Positions 45,606 through 58,661 of a stretch of DNA of 64,000 bases are shown piece after piece (the first letter of the stretch is position 1; every line of letters begins with the position of its first letter). The notes under the pieces were generated by a model, which was given only the letters and a program-made list of their open reading frames with translations, was not told the DNA's origin and did not search any database. This stretch comes from Adiantum capillus-veneris. Lineage: Eukaryota > Streptophyta > Polypodiopsida > Polypodiales > Pteridaceae. Both the position numbers and the translations under genes were made by a program. The stretch is taken from the NCBI GenBank assembly GCA_014529385.2, contig CM043949.1:149273850-149337849 (forward strand), in the 5' to 3' direction.

Positions 45606-48600
45606 CCGTCGGATAATCTTACCATGTCGTAGTACCTTGTCTTCATGCCAGAGAACAGCTTCGGGTTGTAGCACCTCTTCTTGGTCTTCAACTTCGGGAG
45701 GGTCTTCAATAATTGGTTCAGTTGGTGGCTCTCCTTTGTAGGGCTTAAGTAGGCTTACATGAAAGGCATTGTGTATCAGCCAATGGTTGGGCAACTTGAG
45801 TTCATAAGCCATCTCATTGATGGGCTTTAAGATTTGGAAAGGACCATAGTATGTTTTTGCTAGTTTAGCATAATACTTTTGATGGCCCGTAGGATTTTTG
45901 CCCGTTGTTTGCCTTAATCGAGCCTTAGGAAACTTGAGTAAGACCCAATCATTTTTTTTGAACATTTAGGCTCTTCTGTGCGTATCAGCAACAGTTTTTT
46001 TCCTTTGTTGAGAGATGGATATAGCCTCCCTAATCTTTTGAAAAGATTCTTGTAGGTCACGGCTATACTCATCGGCGGCGAAGATCTTCCCATGTACTTT
46101 GAGTAGCAAGGGACTTTTAGGTCTTCCCTCAATGATCTCAAAAGGTGCTTTTCCCATAGAAGTATGTATAGTATTATTGTAGGCATACTCTACAAGAGGT
46201 AAGTACTTTTCCCATTGTGAGCGTTGATCTACTTCGGTAACATAAGTCTTGAGTAGATCGAGTATCGTGAGATTGGCTATCTCACTTTGGCCATCCGTTT
46301 GTGGGTGATAGGCCGAAGAGAAATTCAATCTTGTTCCTAGATTTTCAAAGAGACCTTTCCAAAAATTACTGGTCATTCTAGGATCTCTATCTGACACAAT
46401 GGAAGTGGGTAATCCATGGTGCTTGAAAATATGAGATATAAAGAGATTTGCCATTTGATGTGCCTTAATAGTCTTTTTGACAGGAATAAAATGTGCTTGC
46501 TTACTAAACCTGTCAACTATTGTCCACATTCCTGTATTCCCATGGATAGACTTGGGTAATCCAAAGATGAAATCTCTGGATATACTCTCCCATGGTGAAT
46601 TTGGAATAGGCAATGGCTGGAGTAATCCAGGTTGCTTCCCTCTATCATACTTGGTCTTTTGGCATATTACAGATTTTGAAACATACTCTTGTATGTCCAC
46701 TTTCATGGTAGGCCAATAGAAGTAAGTCTCTACTCCTTGGAGAGTAGGTTGAATACCTCTATGCCCCGCATATGGAGGAGCATGGGATTCATACATAACT
46801 TTCTCACGAAGGGAATGGGTAACACATGGTCTATTGCCGTGGAGAAGATAACCATCCTGCAAGGTGAATGGTTCCTCTTTCTTCCCCAAGGCAAGGGCTG
46901 ACATGATGTCTCTAAAGTCAGGGTCAGTAGCATACTCATCTATCATAGAGGATAGATCATTGTGAGTAGCTATAGATACCGCATTAACTTTGGGTCGTCG
47001 TGAAAGTGCATTGGCCACTTGATTGTGCTTACCAGCTATGTGAGCAATATGGAAATTAAATTGCGAAAGAAACTTTTCCCACCTCATTTGTTTGTCGGAA
47101 AGCTTGGTTTGCGTCATGAAATACTTGAGACTTTGGTGGTCGGTTCGTAGGATAAATGGAGTCCCCAATAGGTAGTGCTTCCATGTGTCTAGGGCATGTA
47201 GAACAGCTAAAAGCTCTTTCTCATAAATGCCCAAGACTCGTTCATCAATATTGAGCCTTCGGCTCTCATATGCTATGGCATGCCCTTCTTGAAGCAAAAC
47301 TGCTCCAAGGCAATCACCACAAGCATCACATTGGACCTCAAATGGCTTTGAGAGATCCGGAAGCACGAGGACTGGTTTGGAAGTAAGTTTCTCTTTGAGC
47401 TTTTCAAAATCATTTTGCTCCTTAGCAGTCCACACAAACTTAACGTTCTTCTTAGTTAAGTCGTGTAGTGGTCCTGCTACTTGAGAGAATTTTGCTATGA
47501 AGCGTCTATAGTATGTGCACATACCAAAAAATCTTCTTAGCTCATGTAGATTTCTTGGGTTAGGCCATGCTTTTATTACCTCTAACTTTGATGGATCCAT
47601 TTGGATACCATCTTTAATATGACCTAGGTATTGAATCTCTTGTAGGAAGAATTCGCTTTTCTTTTGGTTGAGAAAAAGCTTGTTCTCCGTCAATGCTTGA
47701 AAAATCACTTGGAGATGTTGCTTATGTTCCTCCAAAGACTTGGATTGGATGATGATATCATCAAAGAACACTCCAGTGAATCTGCGGTATGGTCTAAAAG
47801 TTTTCTCCATCAAACGATTGAACGTAGCTGGTGCTTTAGTCAAGCCAAAAGGCATGACTAGATATTCATAAAGACCAAATGTTGTGCGAAACGCGGTCTT
47901 TAATATATCTTCATCCACTATCCTTATTTGATGATAGCCACTCTTAAGGTCAATCCTACTAAAGTAGGTCGAGCCTTGTAGCTTATCAAACAGATCTTCT
48001 ACCCGAGGTACGAGAACTCTGCTTTTAACAGTGATATGGTTTAGGGCTCGATAGTCCACACACATATGGTATGTACCATCTTTCTTTTGCACTAAAAGGA
48101 CTGGAGAACAAAAGCGAGAGGAACTAGGCCTCACCATCCCTTTGTCTACCAGCACTTGTACTTGCCTCATGATCTCCTCTTGTTGAGCTTGTGAGAGTCG
48201 ATAAGGAAGCTTGTTAGGTGGTGAGCTTCCAGGAAGGAGCTCAATACGATGGTCATCATCCCCTCGTTTTGGAGGTAAGTCCATAGGGATATCATCGATG
48301 AGCACATCTTGGAATCCTTTTAGAAAATTAGACAAGTCTAACTCTTCTTGATTCCTACCATTTACATTTGATGAAACATTAGTATCTTTTAGAGACTCTT
48401 TGACAAAAATCATGTACGTAGAAACTAATCTCTTCATTGACTTATCAAAAGCAAGAGGATTTACAAGTTGAATAGTGCGACCATGCTCACTAGCATCTAT
48501 ATACATGTTCTTTGCCCTGTAGGTGAAGTAGATTCTCCTTTCAGGGAACTTCATGTTGGCAGCCATGCGATCAAACCATGGTGCCCCTAGGATAACATCC

Positions 48601-50267
48601 TCATGTTGGAGAGGAGAGATGAATAAGTCTTCCTTGTCGACATAGCTTTGGACATGAAGCCTCAACTTCCCAATCAAGGGAGTAACGGAGGCTTGTTGTC
48701 CCTTGAAAGCTACATCAGCCACTACTATATCTCCCATCTCAAAAGCTTGAATGCCCAACTTGGTGGCCAACTCCATTGATATGAAGTTAAGAGTACATCC
48801 AGGGTCAAACAAGATGAAGGCATCATGCTCTCTTACCTTTCCCCAAGCATAGGAAAGTGATGATCCTTTGCAATGAGCATCCTCTTTTGGAGCTTCGATG
48901 GTGGAAGCCCTAGGAGTATCATTGCGAGTATTCTTCTTGGGGAAATAATGATAGCCATGTCCATGCTCCCCACACTTGAAACACTTATGGTCCTTGCGAA
49001 AATCTTCAAGCTCTTCAGGAGAGAGTTCTTTTTTACCTTTGTAAACTCCCTTCTCCTTGGACCAATTGTTGTTGTTGTTGGAATTGACTTGGGAAGTATT
49101 TTGAACATTGGTTTTCCCCTTTGCATCATTTTTGTCTTTGTTTTCCATGGGCTTGACATTACGTCTAGCCCCTTGATGGAAATTGATGCGTGAAGAAACC
49201 ATGGTGTGATGGATTACTTTGCTAATAGTAGCAGGCCATTGAGAGTTGATCTATTCGGCCATCTCTTCAGGTAATCCAGCACAGAATTGCTGCCTTTGCT
49301 CGGCAAAGTCTATCTTTTGAAAGACAGTAGCCTTGAGATGTAAATCCCAAAACTTGTCTACATATTTGTGGATAGACTCATGGGAGAGGATCTTCAAGCT
49401 GAGCCATTCGGTAAGCACTTTGTCCTTTGCATCGCTTGCAAGGAACTGCTTCATGATGGAAACTCGTAGATTTTTCCATGTCTTTGGGGCTTCACCATTG
49501 CCATGAAGGCTAACCCACCATTGACGAGCTGATTTTTGGAAGTGCATAGCTACATGGTGTAGCTTAAAAGACTCTGTGAAGCCCTCATCTCCAAAGGCCG
49601 CATCAAATTGCTGGATAAAGGCCAACACTTTGTCGGTAGCCCCGAAGGTGCCATCATAGGTGAGAAAAGAGATACTCTTTCCTCCCTCCTTGAACTTCTT
49701 TAGCTTTTGTGACCTTCACCATGCAGGAAATGATTTGCAATGTCCTCCCCTCTTGTATTCTCTAGGAGAATAACCATAACTTTTGTCTGAAGAGGAGGAA
49801 GGTGAAGAAAAAGGAGAAGAGCGTGACCTCTTCCTAGACCTTTTCTTCCTTTGTTTCCTCTCTTGCCTTTTAGAGTGATGAGGAGAAGGACTATGTGTTG
49901 ATCTTTCCCTCTTGGGAGGAGTGGGCGATCGTCTAGACCGCCGTCTTCGTGGAGCCACATCTTCAGAGGAACTTAAACTTTCATTGATTTCTTGCTCTTT
50001 GGATTCTTCCTCTCGAATGGGAGAGAGTCTTCTTTTGGGGGTCTCTTCAAGAGGCCTCCTAAGCTCTCTCTCCTCTTGGAGAGGAAGGGAAATTCCATAA
50101 GCACGAAGTTGTTGAGTAACTTCAACTTGCAAAGTAGGGTTGCCCATAGCTTGCTGCAACCTAGTGACGAGATAATTCACAAACATGGGAGCATCATCAT
50201 TAGCACCTTCATGTGCAAAATCAAAGCTATCAATGTTCATTCTACTCTCTTGATTATTGTCAGCCAT
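45579..50267 (-). pseudogene. Chromovirus gag-pol polyprotein, single frame with three nonsense codons
   Basis: One 1563-codon frame from ATG 50267 (MADNNQESRMNID). Order: Arg/Ser-rich N-terminus; Gag capsid (about 49251-49628, HFQKSARQWWVSLHG); knuckle CFKCGEHGHGYHYF (about 48970, last Cys lost); retropepsin FILFDPGCTLNFIS (DTG changed to DPG) with DVILGAPWF. RT has VDYRALN and LKSGYHQIRI, with FFDD (47757-47768) in place of YVDD. RNase H shows EVQCDACGD, YEKELLAVLHAL and TDHQSLKYF. Integrase has HAPPYAGHRG and VICQK, plus core residues in SRDFIFGLP, SDRDPRMTSNFW and DGQSEIAN. GPY/F is YYGPFQILKP, followed by a chromodomain-like end (RRYLIN, and in the next frame YPFEDARW). Stops: TGA 49716, TAG 49251, TAA 45966. 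The copy is non-functional. Confidence 0.93.
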
Positions 50268-50685
50268 GTTAACAAAATTTATGTATGTATGTACTTAGTG
50301 TATGCTTTGGAAATTCATAACCTTAGTTGTCACTCCTCTTAGCCTTTGAAAATCGGCTCTTAAGTATCTACACCCATGGCTCGAAGTGGTTAATTATAGA
50401 GAGTAGAGGAGTAGGTCTAACATAGCAGAGTTGCCAAGGGCTAGCTCCTTTCGGACTTCTTATGGCTCAATAATGGTAAAGCCGTAGGCAAGTCTAAAAA
50501 GACTCCATTATTAAGTCCAAAGCTCCCTAGGTGTGCACCATCCCCCACATAGTGGGCTCAACAAAACTGATAATAGATCTCAATTCCACTTACCCGAATA
50601 TAATTAACAACATCAACCATTTATAGGCCACTTAAGGACCTCTCTTCTTAAGCAAGAAAAGAGAAACCAAATGCCTTGATACCAA
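50268..50685 (-). other. Chromovirus 5' leader and primer-binding site
   Basis: Untranslated leader between gag and the 5' LTR. The primer-binding site lies at about 50672-50685. No ORF of interest. Confidence 0.7.
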
Positions 50686-51704
50686 TGTAATGGAATTGGC
50701 CTATTTAACTTGAGAGTAGTTGAAATTAATGACAGTACTTTTGAGAAATGACTTTGTGAGCATAGCGGATAAACATAGTTGAAGATAGCAACATAATCAT
50801 AGCAATTAGTTAACTTGGCATGAACAATACTTTTGCAAGAGAGAGAAGTTAGAGAACATGACAATAGTTGAGAACCGGATTTATGTGGAGCCGGTCCCCC
50901 CTCCAATAGGCATTTGTATTATGATTTCTCCCATTAAGAGAGACTTGTTACAATACAATCTTTGTGTTCCTTGTGAACCAGGTGATGCAATGAAGATGGA
51001 AAGCTTCATGAATCACCAACATAACATAAACTTGAAGAAAGCTTTAACTATCCCAAGCCTCAGTCCCAAGACCTCAAACACTGAAGGTGGAGAGAGCTAG
51101 GAGGGAATGAGGTTAGGGAAGAGGAAGAAGAAACATTTCGTAGGAGAAAGAATTAGTTACTCACTTATCATAACTCTTGTTGCTAGCATACATAATAGCA
51201 TAGTAATGAAGAAGAAGGACATGTCAAGCTTAAGTATTGAAGCATGGCTCTTGGTTGGATTTGCACTCCATATCCAAGAGTGTTGGTGTAGGCTCTCAAC
51301 CTCTACTTGCTTGGAGAAGGAGAGGGAGCTCTTGCACTTTGCATAGCACACAATGTGAGTGTTTGTGAGTGTGTGTGGGTGAGTATACCCCCTAAGCAAC
51401 CCCCCTCCTTGCTAGGTCAACCCCCTCTTCTAGATCATCATTGATGTTCATTGGCTCGTGCCAAGCCTGGCCAATCACAAGCTTGAGTCATTTCTAGCAA
51501 TAGGTGTAGTCTTGGAACAAGTGTCCCCCTTTCCCCTTTGAGAGAGAGAAGACTTGATAAATGCAAAAACAATTAGATAATTGTTGTAAATTATCATTGG
51601 CCCCTTTTAATCCTAGCCAATAGATTTCAAGCACCTCATGGAGGTAACATGGGTAGGGGCTTGACATGTGTCCCTGTTGCCTCTTTAAGCTTGGAATTTC
51701 CTTA

Positions 51705-51735
<31 letters not shown>

Positions 51736-52264
51736 TGTCTCTCTAGCCCCTAGAAAAGGGCTCGCCCCCCTCTTTGTAGAGATCTTTTTGACCTTTGGTG
51801 CTCAAGCACCTTAGTCATCAAGCATGACTAAGCACTTGGACTAGGGGTGTTCCCACAAGAATCTCAGGCAAGCATGTCAAAGCACCTCAAGCACCTTAAT
51901 CATGCAGCAGGTCAAGTACCTCAAGCATCTTAATCAAGCACCTCAAGCACGACAAGCACCTCGAGTTTGGGCCGGGTTCCCACCTCAAGCTCAGACCTAG
52001 CTTACCTAAGGTCAAAGGACTTTTACACACATTATTGGAGGTCTTCAATGAAGCTAACCCTAAGGTCTTATGCTCCATTGGTTAGCCTTGCTATTTGATA
52101 GACCATCTCTCATTTGGGCCCCTTTACCATTGGCCCCGTGTTGAGATAGATCTATAAGCACATATCTATATCTTAACACTTGTTCCCGTTCATTCTCCCA
52201 CATTAAGTGATCAATTTGATGTGAGAAAATCATTTGGGTTGGTTAGATATTAGATTTTATGACA
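50686..52264 (-). repeat. 5' LTR of the chromovirus
   Basis: 1579 bp. It differs from the 3' LTR mainly by point changes, a longer (GT)n (51711-51734) and fewer 'caagcacctc' units. Confidence 0.93.
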
Positions 52265-52937
52265 CGTCCCATGGATTGACAAGTATATTCGTGGTTCTCG
52301 CTATGTCTGCAATAAGATAGGAGAGAGGTTAAACACCTTTCCCACAACGATATCGAACCATTATTATAATTTTGTCTAGACAGCGATAATCTCCTCGTTA
52401 CTGATTTTTAAATAATGTATTTGCTACTTGTCTCTCTTCTTGCCACAAGTAGTCTAAATTTTTTAACAATACCAAATGCAAATTCGTCAAACCGATTTAG
52501 GCAGCACGTCTTATTGGTGTAGATTTATCGATTTAGGAAATACCTACCACAGGATTATGCTTAGTGGCCGGCTACCACTGTCCTTAGTATAATTTTGCTA
52601 TATAGTATATGTTGGAAGATATTTACATTTGGATTTGGAATGGGTATATGATGATTTTTTGTCACAAGAGTATTTATGGAATTGGACTTGAGATTGGTAA
52701 GAAATGATTATTGAATGATGAGTGTGACCAATCATATCCTGATTCATTGGGGTATGACATATATTGCTTATTCTAGTGGTTGGGACACTAGTGTACGTAG
52801 TATGTGCATGATGGCAGTCATAAGCAATGTTGTTTAGTTTCATATTTTTTTCTTTTACTATGTGATATTTTTGACACAGGACAACTACACAAGGCGCTTG
52901 TGTTTTACTATGTAATATTTTTTTCCTTGTACTATAT

Positions 52938-54075
52938 AATATTGTTACTATTTATTACAACTGCCATGCGGAAAAGGTTTGACTGAGCTAGGCCTATCCA
53001 AATGGATATATATTTTATGTACATTTTATTATTCAATTCCTATTTTATGAGCTTTGGCCATTTATGACCGACCGACCAGTTTGTACTCACTTTGACCATT
53101 CAAGAAATCTATTAAGTAAATATGTGCAAGAGGAAATTGGTTACTCTTGCATGGGGGGAGATTGCACCCAATGCTTATGTCTTCTTCCCCTCTCCTCTCT
53201 TCTCTCTCTTCATGCTAGCGTAGCACTCCGCTCTAGGAGGTGCGTCTGCACGCTCTCTCTCTCTCTAACTTTATCTCATTCTTTGTCTCTCTCTACTCGC
53301 ATTTAGCTGGACTATGGATTTGTGCGAGTCGTAAGGTATGCAGATTTATTCGTTTATGGCTTGCAGCGTGCTATTTTGGTATTTTGCATAGCTTTTTGCA
53401 CTTTTATTTGTAGCAAAAAGAATCCCGTTACTTACATGAAATGACCCTTTTTTCTTCAAAACATTATGGATTTTTCTCTAAAATCAATTAAAAAATCCCT
53501 TATGTTAATATTATCCTTTTAAAATGTTAAAATCTTTGCAATTAAAAACCCCATTCATTAAAACTCACATAGTAGTTTTCACTTTGGAAAAGGGTTTGTA
53601 GAGAGAGAAAAGCACTTTTTAGCTACATAATAGGTTTAGAAAGACTTTGGAGGGTGGAAAATTATGTTTTCAAGGTTTTTGGTAAAAAATATTTATTGGG
53701 GTTTTTAGCGCGCATTTTTACTTTTGGAGGTCAAAAATGCTTTTTTGACCATAAAATAGGTTTGAAGGCCTTTTAAGGAGGAAAAATTTTGAAATTCATT
53801 TTTTTTTTAAAATCCAAATTTTTAGTGTATTTTTAAATTGGGGCCAAAAAGTGGGGTAAAAGAGGTTAAAGTGCCCCCCCCCCCCAATCCCTTTCCCCTA
53901 GCCACTTCCCTTACCTTTTCACTAGAGTGTGTCCACCACCCTCTTCCTTCTCAATAGGTAAGAGGCCAACAAGAGGTGTAAAGCTACCTTGTCTCCCTAC
54001 TTTTTTAGAAAGTGTCCACTACCCAACACTTCCTATTGGTTGGCCTCTAGTTATTCCAAAGAGCCCCTAGAGGGT
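52938..54075 (+). repeat. Family A repeat, copy 4 (paralogue of 3948-5176)
   Basis: LTR-like part 52938-53413 and downstream block 53414-54075. The CT tract is short, and about 55 bp of the minisatellite is missing compared with copy 2. Confidence 0.75.
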
Positions 54076-54482
54076 TCATATTTTTCCTAGTGATGTCATA
54101 CAACATATTTTGTGGAGGATGTCATTCCATGTTTGTGCATGGAGTGTGTTGCAATGCCCCAAAAGAATCAACTAGGAAACTATTACTTCACAAATGTGAG
54201 CCCTTCTAATATTACTCTTACTTATTATAGATGTTTTGAGAGTGGTAATTTGTGACTCGAAATAGCACTTGGTGGTATAGATATGAAGTATCTCAATGAA
54301 AGCACTCTCATGCAGTAGGAAATTGTCATTCGAACTGACCCTCAAAAGAGAGAACAAGACCAGATGAGACTCACTTGCCCGAGAGCAAGCATTCGTTATA
54401 TTGATAAAAGAAACTACAACTGGATTCTTGGCACAAATGACATGGATTCACACCAAGGCCTTCCGGACCCACACTAGCCCCT

Positions 54483-54504
54483 CCCCCCCCCCCCCCCCCC
54501 CCCC
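54483..54504. repeat. 22-base C homopolymer
   Basis: The paralogous position in copy 1 (about 5579-5589) has only a short C run. Long C runs are also error-prone in sequencing. Confidence 0.85.
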
Positions 54505-57135
54505 TAGAGGAAAACATGGACATTTTTTTAGAATGTTGGACTAAGAATGAACTTGACAAGATGGACCAACTCCAATGCCTCGTCCGGGGGGAGTGATTAT
54601 ACAACGGCTTCGGGACAAGGGATTGAACTTGGGGGCTAGGCTAGACATGCATCATGCCTAACATCATCAAAGCATGTAGCTTGTACATCTTGCTTATGAA
54701 AACATCAGATCTCTATCCCAATGTAATGGACAAGACAAGAAAGGGCTGTAAGGAGTATGTAGTAATGACAAGGCCGCGACAATTTTGACGATGTGCATAT
54801 TTTTGTCAATGGGTTTAGGGTGGTTGTGCTTATTTAACCAAGAAATTTGCTAGAAAAGAGAATGCTAAGGTGATGATGGAAAAATAAAAGTCTCAGACAA
54901 ATGAAATAACTTACTCGATGTGAAAGCTTCTAAATACTTTGTTGAAAGGAACCTCTGGAACACTATTGTAGCAACTCCATTTGACAACTTTGTAGGGAAT
55001 TGTGATGGAACCCTCCTTGGACTTCTCACTCACAACTTTGCCTTAGCTTTACTTTGTCAGAAAATGGAAGAGTGGTGCTGAGAATTCCAATGTTAGCAAC
55101 CTTTGATTTGATGATGCTTGATGTCTAGAGTATGGTTCATTTCTTCACTACAATGACATTGGGCTTGCGCATTAAAAAAATCCAGAGCAAAAAAATAGAT
55201 CAAGAGCATCTTGAGATCCTAAAAGGACTTGTCCGGAAGGCTAGCATTCTGCAAAAAGCTAATACTCCCTAGATCAATGGGTACCATCAACAAAAGAATA
55301 ATTGGATGATTTAAAAAAGCCCCCTAGAGTTGCACGTCATCATTAAAACAATAATTAGTGTCTGCATGTGATCTTGAAACCCTAATTGCACATCAAAATT
55401 GATGATAAGCGACTTCTATGGTACTGTGGCTTGTTCTTTAGAGTGAACATTTATTGCACCTAGCGTGGACTTGACTAGAACAAATACTAGGACCCCAACT
55501 GATTGCATGTGCTTGTACAATCCACTTACTTCAGACAACAAACTGCACATTGGCCAGCTACAACACCGCTACTTGAAGGCCCTTCTTGTTGGAAACATTT
55601 GTGTTACGGACCTTGGCGAAAGTTGAGCTGGTTTTGTTTGTAGTTGTAGCAACTTGGTTGATCAAAACGGCCTGCAAAGTTGTAGAATCCATCAAATGGT
55701 CCTTCACATTCACTAGCAGAAAAAGTAGAGTGTGCAAGGTCTGGTTAGGGCTACATGGTTTGCACATTATGTGATGCCATGGTAGACTTTCATTGACTGT
55801 TTTGATAGCAACAATAGCAAATTCATGAGAGGTGTGCTACTAATGGACAAAGAAAGATGGTACTAAGGCAAATTGGTGCACGTGAGGGACCAACAAAAAA
55901 ATTAAAAAAACACAATGCAATGGATTTCTTATGAGCGCTTGACCAAGAAGGTGACTAGCTTGTATCCAAACTAAACACCATTGCTACTTCCTCCTAAGAA
56001 ACCAAAAAAATGGTGTTTAAACAAACCCTTGCCCGCCGCCTTCACCAATGTAATGTATGGTTGCAGGAGAGTGAAAATGAACAAATTGAGCCTCACTTAA
56101 TTGCCTAAGAGCAAGTACCCATTTATATTGATAAAGTAAACTACAAATGGATTCTTCGCACACACGACATGGGTTCACACCAAGGCCTTCCGGCCACACA
56201 ACACAATATGTCATGATTAATGGTGCACAAAAGAAAATTAAAGAGTATGGCCCTCACAATGCAAGGACCCTCATGCTATCTTCTGATGTAGGCACATTAT
56301 AAGCCCATGAGTTTTCCCTGGGAAGTCCACCGTGTAAAATTTGCATATTGAGTTTTTCCTTGTTTGGGGAGGTAATTTCTCATTAAGCTCAATGGAAAGA
56401 TGTCTTTGCAGGTGCAAAGAGTGAGTGAAGGCAGAAGCTGATTACTCTAAGAAATTAGGGCTCAGAATAAGGCTTCTTCCACCTTCTAAGGAGAATGCAG
56501 AGGGGGCTTCAAGGAATTTATTTTCCCACATATTTGATGCTAATAAAAAACATAAGAGAGAAACTATTATTGCTTCATCGATTTTTTCTCAAGAGTGAGG
56601 TATGTGTAATCGTGCTACTGCCGATTCTGAGTAGAAGCAAAGAGATTGTGTAATTTGTGTATGTTGCATGGGTTCAAGAACTATTTATAAAATTTCTTAT
56701 CTTTGAATTTTTGACAAATACAATACACCCTTTACCTATTACATTTATTCCAATTCCATTTTAAGGTACCCTTCTGTATGTGGAAATGTGAGACCCCTCT
56801 TGCTACACTCACATGATAGTCACATAATTATTAAGTAACCCCCCGAGCAAACGGCTGCTATGAGGGAAGTTGAGTTCCCAAGCTGGACAAAAGCGCAAAA
56901 CCCTATCAACGGAATATTGGTGCACCTCACTAGGGCGACATCCATGTCTCTAGAGTACTTTCATGACATCCCCCAACCTGCTAGACTCCCCTTCATCAGT
57001 TGACCGCTTCAAAAGAAACATTCTAACCAACTGTAGAGCGCATAGGTTCCTTCATCTCCCATCAATGTTAAACCAAACATCTAAGCCAGTCTCCCTACAT
57101 TTTCATATTATGGTTTCAAGGAGACATCATGATAG

Positions 57136-57142
<7 letters not shown>

Positions 57143-57180
<38 letters not shown>

Positions 57181-57192
57181 ACATATATATAT
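57143..57192. repeat. (CA)n-(TA)n microsatellite, paralogue of 8210-8269
   Basis: CA repeats interrupted by TA, then a short TA run. Confidence 0.9.
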
Positions 57193-57428
57193 GAAGAAAC
57201 CAATATATAAGAAATTAAAGAATTTCCTATCTAGAAAATCTCATAACCTCATATATATAGCAAACTCATGCCATTCTCTTGAAGTGAAAAAAACATTTAT
57301 TACTTAAAAGAAAATTACACCATGTTTCCTTTTTTTTCTTAAAAGTGCTCAATCAGCACACACAACGCCAACTGAAAACTCATCATTCTAAGTCTATTCT
57401 TATGCAGCCCAAAAAGAGAACAATCAAG

Positions 57429-57620
57429 CTAGTAATTGAGGTGTGTCTCATGCGGTAGCTCATGCATGAAAGGGTGTTGATGCAAATCGATAGGATTGCG
57501 TTGGGCAATTAAATCATGACTCGAGTGTTGGTTCAACAAAACTCCGGAGATAGACAACGCGCAACTGCAGTGAATGCTGCAATAGGATGTAGTATTGCTT
57601 CCCGTTCGTGGTGGAGAGAA
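57429..57620 (-). pseudogene. 3' fragment of MCT-like exon 4 in the second duplication copy
   Basis: Encodes FSPPRTGSNTT...HETHLNY and the same stop as 8508-8699, with one or two amino-acid changes. It lacks the RRM, the earlier exons and a splice acceptor. Upstream on the minus strand the sequence is unrelated, so it cannot make the RRM protein. It marks the right breakpoint of the duplication. Confidence 0.88.
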
Positions 57621-58258
57621 CACAAGAAGTTTTAGACAAGTTCTCATGAAGAGAAAAGAGGGTAGAAATTCAATTTTCATAGATGTAATGTGCATATTCC
57701 ACCACCCGTTAGAAAACTCACTATGAATATCTAAGTTCTTTCATGGAAAGGATTTTTCTCATGTTACAATTTTTTTCTCGCACATGTTCCATGCTAGAAA
57801 ATGGAGATTATTATGAGAAAAATAATCACATGATAAGAATGCTTCAACCAATTTTTCAATGATGAAAACAAGCTTTACATGTTAAGAAAAGTAGTTTTAT
57901 TGATAAAAGACGAACTTCAGAATTTTTCCTGAGATCTTTTATGAATCAAATAACACTTTTATTAGGATAGAAACACCATTAGCATGATTAGAAAAGAGAT
58001 TTTCATGTGATGTGAAGAAGGCCTTTCTAACCTAATTAAATGACTTTTTCGTTTGATCATTTTTATTGTCTTTTATTACAAACTCAAGCTCTCTAATTTA
58101 AGCAATATAAGAAAGATATAACATTTCAGGTCTCTTTAGAAGAAAAAAATGAGTGCATAAGATATCTTTAAGATTTTGACACAATGTGAGGATTTAGCGT
58201 AGAACATCAACAAAATCAATTTCGTTTGAATGAAATCCTACCCTTTGACTATTCAGAT
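57621..58258. other. Stretch without recognisable gene
   Basis: AT-rich, unrelated to sequence beside copy 1. Nothing recognised. Confidence 0.5.
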
Positions 58259-58269
58259 GGTGTCAATGG

Positions 58270-58651
58270 TTGTTGTTTTTTTGACAAACCAGAGGGCCCA
58301 CAAGGGGAGGTGCTTATCCCTTCCAAATATTAGCCATGTTACATGGTCGGACAAAGGCCGCATACCATCAGGCAAGATCCACGCGTAGGCATCACCATGG
58401 CCATCTAATTGATCCACCACGTGCTAGGAATGTCAGATTAAACTACTAGCAACCAACTAGGAACCTCCTCCTCGAGTGACCCACCCTAGGAGGAGAATGC
58501 ACTCGAGTGTCCAAGGGAAAGAACCCTAGCAACGTGAACACCAGGTGAGCACAAGGTGTCCCTCTAGAGTGTGACCCAACTAGGGATTAGAACCCACAAC
58601 CCATAAGTTGAGAGTCCAAATCCTTACTATTAGACCAACCCATTGGGGATA
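58270..58651 (-). mobile_element. tRNA-derived SINE (~380 bp)
   Basis: On the minus strand the head reads as a tRNA-like unit with A box ttggtctaatagtaagg (58622-58638) and B box ggttctaatcc (58584-58594). Short acceptor-like ends can pair (cccaa with ttggg). The body ends in tttgtcaaaaaaacaac, a 3' end like those of plant SINEs mobilised by LINEs. Flanking gtgtcaatgg (58260-58269) and gtgtccatgg (58652-58661) form a probable target-site duplication with one mismatch. RNA polymerase III would transcribe it leftwards. No protein is encoded. Confidence 0.75.
58584..58638 (-). promoter_or_regulatory. Internal pol III promoter (A and B boxes) of the SINE
   Basis: A box 58622-58638 and B box 58584-58594, spaced about 28 bp apart, as in tRNA-derived SINE heads. 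Confidence 0.7.
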
Positions 58652-58661
58652 GTGTCCATGG

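Larger units (their letters stand above)
43532..52264 (-). mobile_element. Full-length Ty3 chromovirus (8.7 kb)
   Basis: LTRs 43532-45140 (3') and 50686-52264 (5') run tgtaa-ggaattgg...attttatgaca. Flanks are cctcc (43527-43531) and cgtcc (52265-52269); the empty site in the other duplication copy is cgttc (3289-3293). This confirms a 5-bp target duplication. The primer-binding site next to the 5' LTR reads tggtatcaaggc on the minus strand, close to initiator tRNA-Met. The polypurine tract aagagagagg precedes the 3' LTR. The internal region encodes one gag-pol frame ending in a chromodomain, which defines the chromovirus clade. Confidence 0.95.
42999..57620 (+). repeat. Segmental duplication, copy 2 (with nested chromovirus)
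   Basis: Matches 2761-8699 in the same orientation. Left of the chromovirus, 42999-43531 matches 2761 to about 3293. Right of it, 52265-57620 matches about 3289-8699. Differences are mostly single bases, microsatellite lengths, a lost minisatellite unit near 53930 and homopolymer length. It ends within exon 4 of the MCT-like gene without the rest of that gene, so it is the derived copy. Confidence 0.9.

Noticed and set aside
46477-49193. Several + strand ORFs inside the chromovirus pol
   Set aside because: Antisense to a conserved 1563-codon polyprotein frame.
58570-58655. A genuine tRNA gene on the minus strand
   Set aside because: A and B boxes are present, but stems are imperfect and the sequence continues into a ~300-bp body with an A-rich tail and target duplication, as in a SINE.
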